Part shown: piece after piece, positions 4,487 through 8,580 of the stretch
Numbering within the stretch: the first letter of the stretch is position 1
How the letters are laid out: each line of letters begins with the position of its first letter
Assembly (NCBI GenBank): GCA_024655865.1
Contig: JANLFM010000041.1
Location: 1-8,580 of the forward strand
Direction: 5' to 3'
Length of the DNA: 8,580 nucleotides
Origin: Caldisericota bacterium
GTDB taxonomy: Bacteria; Caldisericota; JANLFM01
Notes under the pieces: model-generated
The model's database searches: none
The model's input: the letters and a program-made list of their open reading frames with translations, nothing else
What the model was told of the DNA's origin: nothing
Program-made: the position numbers and the translations under genes

Positions 4487-4702
4487 ATGAAAAGACTAAG
4501 AAGGTACATTGCAAAAGCTGGGAGCAAATCAAATATACGGAATAAGGCTATTGAACCCACCGACGAGCAGTATTCTTTCTTGAAGGAGAAAGCTCTGGAG
4601 CTTCAGAAGCAGAATCAGAACGCCTCCATCGTCTCCATCATCCGGGACCTGATTGAGAAGGATCGGCAAAAATGGGCAAAAGAGAATAAGGAAAAGCGGT
4701 GA
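4487..4702 (+). CDS. Small ribbon-helix-helix-like regulator preceding the restriction-modification genes
   Basis: This is a 71-aa basic protein. After a Lys/Arg-rich start, residues about 20-61 read Asn-Lys-Ala-Ile-Glu-Pro-Thr-Asp-Glu-Gln-Tyr, then a helix Phe-Leu-Lys-Glu-Lys-Ala, then Ala-Ser-Ile-Val-Ser-Ile-Ile-Arg-Asp-Leu-Ile-Glu-Lys. That is the strand-helix-turn-helix order of CopG/Arc-type DNA-binding proteins. The ATG at 4487 is chosen over an in-frame TTG at 4481. There is no ribosome binding site, consistent with a leaderless start. Its stop overlaps the GTG start of the methyltransferase gene. By position it probably controls expression of the operon, replacing the helix-turn-helix C protein of many type II systems. 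An antitoxin-like role is an alternative. The fold is inferred from the pattern only. Confidence 0.65.
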   Translation: MKRLRRYIAKAGSKSNIRNKAIEPTDEQYSFLKEKALELQKQNQNASIVSIIRDLIEKDRQKWAKENKEKR

Positions 4703-6588
4703 GGATGACTGGCATGCAGGGCAACCAAAAAATTAACACAAATCTCCTTGACAGAATTTTCCGGGACCCTGAGACTAGGCACGGCCTAAAGATTTTTGAA
4801 TCCTCCGAACTTGGAAAGCTCGAGCTTACCGAAGATGACGGTAAAGTCTATGTCAAGTGTGCTGTCACCGGCAAGAAACGACTGGCCAAGCCCGAAGAGA
4901 TTATCCGCCAACTTACCGTTTACAAGCTTACCGCCGACCTCCACTATCCACTGAGCCGGATTGATATTGAGGTTCCCATCAAAATGGGGTCGGCCTATGC
5001 CAGCAAAAAGGCCGATGTGGTGGTCTACAAAGAAGATACCAAGCTGACCCTTCAAATCATCATCGAAGTTAAGAAGCCCCTTCGCAAGGATGGTCTGGAG
5101 CAGTTACATTCCTACATGAACGCCACGGGGGTTTACTACGGAGGCTGGATCAATGGCAATGATGCCGTCTATCAATTGCGCATTGAACCGAATCTCTTCG
5201 AGGAGCTTCAGCGGCTTCCCGCTGTGAATGAAGACCTTGACGATGTCAAGACGCCCATCAAGAAGAATCAGCTCAAGCCGATCCACAATCTCAAGGAGGA
5301 GGTCCAGTACTTAGAAAACACTGTCTTGGCCAATGCAGGCGTATCGGCCTTCGAGGAGATCTTCAAACTGATCTTCGCTAAGCTCTACGACGAATTCAAT
5401 AAAGCGGATGACGAGCCAATGGAGTTTCGAACTACGACTGCTACCCCGCAGGAGCAGTACAAACGGCTTAATGGACTTTTCAAGAAAGCATCCGGCGAGT
5501 GGTCCGACATCTTCTCCGGCGCTGACAATATAGAACTCACCCCAGAAGCCCTGATCGCTGTGGCCTCAGCCTTTCAAACTAAGAAATTCTTTGACGCCGA
5601 CCTCGACGTGATGGACGCTGCCTTCGAGTACATGATTAACCCGGAGCAGAAGGGGGATAAAGGCCAGTACTTCACTCCTCGTCCGGTAGTCAAGATGTGC
5701 GTTAAGATGCTCAACCCCAAGCCCGAGGAGCGGGTGCTTGACCCCGCCTGCGGCCCTGGTGGGTTTCTCATCCATTCCCTCCACTGGGTGTTTGAGCGCT
5801 ATCTCAAGCTGCGCTTCCAGAACAATCTTGCCAAACGGAAGTTCGACTATGCCAATTCTCGGTTGTTCGGGATTGATTTTGACCCACGGCTTTCACGAGT
5901 AGCCAAGGCGATGATGCTGATTGCGGGTGATGGCCGGAGTAATGTTTACCGCGTCAATTCTCTCGACCCAAGGGAATGGAAGAACCGAACGGACGGCCTT
6001 GTGGGGGCGGTCCAGGATGGAAGATTTGACATTGTGATGACAAATCCCCCTTTCGCAGGCAATATTTCCCAGCCGGAAATCCTAGGTTGTTATGACCTTG
6101 CCTACAAAGGCGATCATACGAAGCACAAGCGCGTTAATAAGCTGACTCGAGATGTGCTTTTTATCGAGCGGTGTTTGAGATTTTTGAAACCCGGTGGCCG
6201 CATGGCGATTGTCCTGCCTCAGGGCAACCTGAACAACACTAATGCTGAGTACATCCGTACCTGGGTTATGGATAAGGCCCGTATCTTGGCGGTAGTGGGC
6301 CTCCACGTTAATACTTTCAAGCCCTTCACCGGCACCAAAACGAGCGTTCTCTTTCTTCAGAAATGGGCCGAGAATGAAGAACCCGATCAGGATTATCCCA
6401 TTTTCCTGGCGGTCAATGAGAAGCCGGTCAAAGACAACAGCGGCAGCTATGTTTTTAAAAAGAACCCCGACGGTTCCTATGTTACCGACGCGCAGGGGAA
6501 GCGCATCATAGACCACGACCTGGACGATATAACCGAGGGTTTCATTGAATTTGCCCAGGAACAGGGTTTTGACTTCTGGAGGACATAA
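4699..6588 (+). CDS. Restriction-modification fusion: PD-(D/E)XK nuclease plus N6-adenine DNA methyltransferase
   Basis: This is a 629-aa protein. The N-terminal part (about residues 60-175) resembles the HsdR N-terminal nuclease domain: Ala-Asp106-Val-Val-Val-Tyr, then Ile-Ile-Glu123-Val-Lys125-Lys-Pro, then Leu-Glu-Gln-Leu-His-Ser-Tyr. These are the D...ExK residues of a PD-(D/E)XK nuclease with a following Q motif. A helical linker leads to an HsdM-type domain: Gly-Gln-Tyr-Phe-Thr-Pro (322-327), motif I Asp-Pro-Ala-Cys-Gly-Pro-Gly-Gly-Phe (348-356), Gly-Ile-Asp-Phe-Asp-Pro (391-396), and catalytic Asn-Pro-Pro-Phe (449-452). It should methylate adenine and cut DNA in one chain, guided by the S subunit encoded 3 nt downstream. 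The length is close to that of BcgI subunit A (637 aa as I recall). GTG 4699 overlaps the previous stop; ATG 4705 or 4714 are possible starts. Confidence 0.9.
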   Translation: MRMTGMQGNQKINTNLLDRIFRDPETRHGLKIFESSELGKLELTEDDGKVYVKCAVTGKKRLAKPEEIIRQLTVYKLTADLHYPLSRIDIEVPIKMGSAYASKKADVVVYKEDTKLTLQIIIEVKKPLRKDGLEQLHSYMNATGVYYGGWINGNDAVYQLRIEPNLFEELQRLPAVNEDLDDVKTPIKKNQLKPIHNLKEEVQYLENTVLANAGVSAFEEIFKLIFAKLYDEFNKADDEPMEFRTTTATPQEQYKRLNGLFKKASGEWSDIFSGADNIELTPEALIAVASAFQTKKFFDADLDVMDAAFEYMINPEQKGDKGQYFTPRPVVKMCVKMLNPKPEERVLDPACGPGGFLIHSLHWVFERYLKLRFQNNLAKRKFDYANSRLFGIDFDPRLSRVAKAMMLIAGDGRSNVYRVNSLDPREWKNRTDGLVGAVQDGRFDIVMTNPPFAGNISQPEILGCYDLAYKGDHTKHKRVNKLTRDVLFIERCLRFLKPGGRMAIVLPQGNLNNTNAEYIRTWVMDKARILAVVGLHVNTFKPFTGTKTSVLFLQKWAENEEPDQDYPIFLAVNEKPVKDNSGSYVFKKNPDGSYVTDAQGKRIIDHDLDDITEGFIEFAQEQGFDFWRT

Positions 6589-6591
6589 CCA

Positions 6592-7965
6592 ATGGCGGTC
6601 TGGTCTATCGTGAAAGTGTCGGAACTTTACACTGGGAGGCGCCTCGGGGCGGAATTCTATCATCTTGATAAGTTAAGAGCACTCGGATTGCTTAGAAGCC
6701 GGTCTTTACATTACGTTCAGGATTCTTTCGCTCACGTACGTAGAATCCTCAATACGTCAACAGCAGAGCCCGGGTTTGCTGTTCCCACATTTGTCTTCGA
6801 TCTGTCGGATATAGAGGCTCATTTCCTCGGCGAGGGATTGCGAGTGAGTGGCCCTGCTGAAATTGGTAGCGCCAAGAAGATTTTTAAGTCGGGAGACGTT
6901 GTGATCTCTCGACTCCGGCCATACCTTCATGAGATTGCCTTTGCTGACCATGACGGAATGCTCCTTGGGTCAACCGAATTCATAGTTCTTCGGCAGAAAA
7001 AGGGATCGGACATTCCTGCGGAATTTCTCTTTGTTTTCCTGATGACAAAAGAAGTTCAGAACGTTCTTCTCTGGAGCCAGGAGGGAACCAATCATCCCAG
7101 ATTCCCAGAAAGTGTTCTCCTTGAGATTCCGCTGCCAAAGCCAGATGAGTCTACGATGACACAGGTTATTGAACTGGTACGGAAGGCCAACCAAGCTTTT
7201 CGCAACTCGCGGGAAAGTTATCTCCAAGCCGAGCGGATGGTGCTGGAGGAGATCGGGCGGGACAAGCTTGACCTTTCCCAACCAAAGTGGTGGACAGTAT
7301 CCCTCTCCAGGGCGCAAGCGGGTCACCGTATCGACGCCGAGCACTTCCAACCTAAATACGATAAACTTATAGCCCACTTGAAGAAGAAAGGGAAGGTGAA
7401 ACGAATCCATGATCTTCTGTCGGAGCCGATCCAAAAGGGTGTTACCCCAGAATACAATCTCGATGGTTCCATTGTAGTTGTAAACAGCCAGCATCTGGGC
7501 CGATACTGCCTGAACTTTGAGGCAACAGATCGCACAACTGAGACTTTTTGGAAAACCAACAGGCGAGCGCAGATATGTCCAAATGATGTGATGATCTACG
7601 CCACCGGAGCATATATTGGACGAGCTAATGCCTACTTGGAAACGGCCCGCGCCCTTGCTGGGGTGGACATCCTTTTAGTGAGGCCAACTGGCGAATGTAA
7701 TCCCCTATACCTCGCCGTATTCCTAAATGCCCCACCCGGTCTCATGCAGTCAAGGATGTTCGCCAGCGGGTCAGGTCAGGCTCATATTTACCCAGAAGAT
7801 GTTTCCTGCTATTGGGTGTTCTTACCATCGGGGAATTTCCAACAGCGGATAGCCGACCTGGTGCGGCAATCCTACCAAGCTCGCCAGAAAGCCAAGGTTC
7901 TTTTGGAGGAAGCTAAGGCAAAGGTAGAAGCGCTCATTGAAGGAAGGGGGATTAACCTATGCTAA
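6592..7965 (+). CDS. hsdS: Restriction-modification specificity subunit (HsdS-like, two target recognition domains)
   Basis: This is a 457-aa protein built from two similar halves. Each half opens with a related motif: Arg-Leu-Gly-Ala-Glu-Phe-Tyr at 17-23 and Arg-Ile-Asp-Ala-Glu-His-Phe at 246-252. Each contains a strand near Gly-Asp-Val-Val-Ile-Ser-Arg-Leu (101-108) or Asn-Asp-Val-Met-Ile-Tyr (331-336). Each ends in a helical conserved region (about 191-222 and 417-451). This is the usual duplicated layout of specificity subunits, with each target recognition domain reading one half of a bipartite site. The start ATG has GGAGG (6578-6582) at a 9-nt spacing and lies 3 nt after the methyltransferase stop, so the two are co-translated. 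It should guide both cleavage and methylation by the fusion partner. The recognised sequence cannot be read from the protein. Confidence 0.9.
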   Translation: MAVWSIVKVSELYTGRRLGAEFYHLDKLRALGLLRSRSLHYVQDSFAHVRRILNTSTAEPGFAVPTFVFDLSDIEAHFLGEGLRVSGPAEIGSAKKIFKSGDVVISRLRPYLHEIAFADHDGMLLGSTEFIVLRQKKGSDIPAEFLFVFLMTKEVQNVLLWSQEGTNHPRFPESVLLEIPLPKPDESTMTQVIELVRKANQAFRNSRESYLQAERMVLEEIGRDKLDLSQPKWWTVSLSRAQAGHRIDAEHFQPKYDKLIAHLKKKGKVKRIHDLLSEPIQKGVTPEYNLDGSIVVVNSQHLGRYCLNFEATDRTTETFWKTNRRAQICPNDVMIYATGAYIGRANAYLETARALAGVDILLVRPTGECNPLYLAVFLNAPPGLMQSRMFASGSGQAHIYPEDVSCYWVFLPSGNFQQRIADLVRQSYQARQKAKVLLEEAKAKVEALIEGRGINLC

Positions 7966-8132
7966 GACACCGAAACCTAAATCTAAAGAAGTTTATAGAT
8001 TCAATCCCTTAGGCGCTGATTGAGGAATACTTTAAGCAAAGGCTTGTGGGTGGGGCTCCTGTTTTCCTCTTCCTACTGCATCCCTCTGTTTTCCTGGGGA
8101 ACCCGGGCCTGTGGAATTCATTCCCTTTGTAA
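7959..8132 (+). pseudogene. Possible small gene overlapping the S gene, broken by TAG
   Basis: An ATG at 7959 overlaps the last codons of the S gene. It has GGAAGGGGG 8 nt upstream, a good ribosome binding site. The frame codes for 17 residues, then meets TAG (8010-8012), and stays open for 39 more codons until TAA 8130. The stretch after the TAG begins Ala-Leu-Ile-Glu-Glu-Tyr-Phe-Lys-Gln-Arg-Leu, which looks like real protein. The later part is Phe/Leu/Pro-rich and less convincing. It may be a decayed third gene of the restriction-modification operon or a chance frame. No family was recognised. Confidence 0.25.
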
Positions 8133-8195
8133 TAATTGAAAATGTTTTTCAAGTGGCACGCTCTGAAGGGACTAAAATTATTGTTAAGAGGAGGG

Positions 8196-8422
8196 GTGAA
8201 GATAAAAAAGATTTTTCTTTTGGACAACTTCCTTTTTATTTTGCTTGCCTTAATTTTGTCGTTTTTAGTGCCAGATGTAATGAGTGTTAAGCAAAAGGAT
8301 TTAAAAGCAAGATTTAAGATTGGCGATAAAAGCCGTCTTATAAATGGGCAGAATGTTACCTTGTTTAGCCTACCTTTCATCAAAAATGCAAGGCATTTGT
8401 CCCTATTAGGGGCTTTTTATAA
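8196..8422 (+). pseudogene. Frameshifted copper amine oxidase N-terminal (stalk) domain protein remnant
   Basis: The conceptual product starts Lys-Ile-Lys-Lys-Ile-Phe-Leu-Leu and continues as a signal-peptide-like hydrophobic stretch up to Leu-Val-Pro. The next segment is Phe-Lys-Ile-Gly-Asp-Lys-Ser-Arg-Leu-Ile-Asn-Gly-Gln and then Leu-Pro-Phe-Ile-Lys-Asn-Ala-Arg. This is the opening of the stalk domain (consensus roughly VNG...PYIKNGRTFVPVR), common in secreted proteins of Clostridia. After Arg (8391-8393) one base seems lost. Reading from 8396 in the next frame gives Phe-Val-Pro-Ile-Arg-Gly-Phe-Leu and then TAA (8420-8422). AGGAGGGG at 8189-8196 is placed for a start at 8202, where an ATA stands instead of ATG; GTG 8196 is the only nearby alternative. 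It is therefore truncated, frameshifted and probably start-damaged. Confidence 0.65.
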
Positions 8423-8580
8423 CTACTAAAATATACAAAGAAATGAATTTAGAGTTAGAAATAGTAAAATATAGACGGAAAACGCTCTAAGGAGAGTTGA
8501 AATGGAAAGAGAGAACGAAACCATAGATACATCTATGAAAAGGTAGCCTCTGTCAAGAGCATCCTTTCCTTTTTAACTCT
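8423..8580 (+). other. Window end with unresolved short frames
   Basis: AAGGAG (8489-8494) precedes ATG 8502 at a good distance, but the frame stops at TAG 8544-8546 after 14 codons. A second frame from about 8528 reads Tyr-Glu-Lys-Val-Ala-Ser-Val-Lys-Ser-Ile-Leu-Ser-Phe-Leu and is open to the window edge. Together they could be a frameshifted gene or a short leader peptide followed by another gene. It cannot be decided here. Confidence 0.3.

Noticed and set aside
6082-6663. 193-codon minus-strand open frame
   Set aside because: It is a shadow of the well-supported methyltransferase gene on the other strand.
8090-8107. GTTTTCCTGGGGAACCC resembling one arm of the left-hand hairpin family
   Set aside because: The complementary arm is absent nearby, so it is too little to call a family member.
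8009-8383. 124-codon minus-strand open frame
   Set aside because: It lies opposite the stalk-domain remnant, which has recognisable homology on the plus strand, and has no family pattern of its own.
1-8580. CRISPR array, tRNA or rRNA genes, insertion sequence ends
   Set aside because: No regularly spaced direct repeats, no cloverleaf or rRNA-like segments and no transposase reading frame were seen; the repeats present are hairpins of unequal spacing.

Overview
The window looks like part of a Firmicutes (Clostridia-type) chromosome, possibly a thermophilic or Moorella/Peptococcaceae-like lineage. The reasons are the DUF1659/DUF2922 gene pair, very strong AGGAGG ribosome binding sites, a Gram-positive type LexA (DinR) box, and a decayed copper-amine-oxidase N-terminal (stalk) domain gene. 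The lineage is inferred from family distribution, not measured.

Left module (1-1490, minus strand): an operon reading right to left. It carries a DUF1659 protein, a phage-like 113-aa protein of unknown role, a DUF2922 protein, and the first codons of a fourth gene cut by the window edge. A promoter with a consensus -35 has a near-perfect LexA box in its spacer, so the operon is probably SOS-regulated. The intergenic spaces are full of perfect hairpins. Two of them sit at exactly the same distance from the start codons of two genes and show compensatory base changes, which points to a conserved RNA leader element.

Middle module (1497-3860): an AT-rich accessory stretch. On the minus strand, a DUF3800 gene (RNase H-like fold family) overlaps by ATGA a gene for a 162-aa protein of the phage P1-related/BECR-like putative RNase family. 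The pair has its own extended -10 promoter. A short putative plus-strand RNA with a good intrinsic terminator converges on the 3' end of the pair. A divergent plus-strand gene of unknown function (218 aa) follows. This pair is the best candidate for an undescribed two-gene defence or toxin-antitoxin-like unit.

From 3835 to 4448 there is no convincing gene, only a probable intrinsic terminator and a 16-bp palindrome.

Right module (4449-7965, plus strand): a compact restriction-modification operon. It encodes a 71-aa ribbon-helix-helix-like regulator, a 629-aa protein fusing a PD-(D/E)XK nuclease domain to an N6-adenine methyltransferase, and a two-TRD specificity subunit. The genes overlap or lie 3 nt apart, and no HsdR translocase is seen. 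The organisation resembles BcgI-like type IIB or single-chain type IIG systems rather than classical type I.

The right end (7966-8580) contains decaying material: a small reading frame broken by TAG just after the S gene, a frameshifted stalk-domain pseudogene, and an unresolved start of something running out of the window. Altogether the window reads as a native hairpin-rich operon beside a mosaic defence island of accessory genes.
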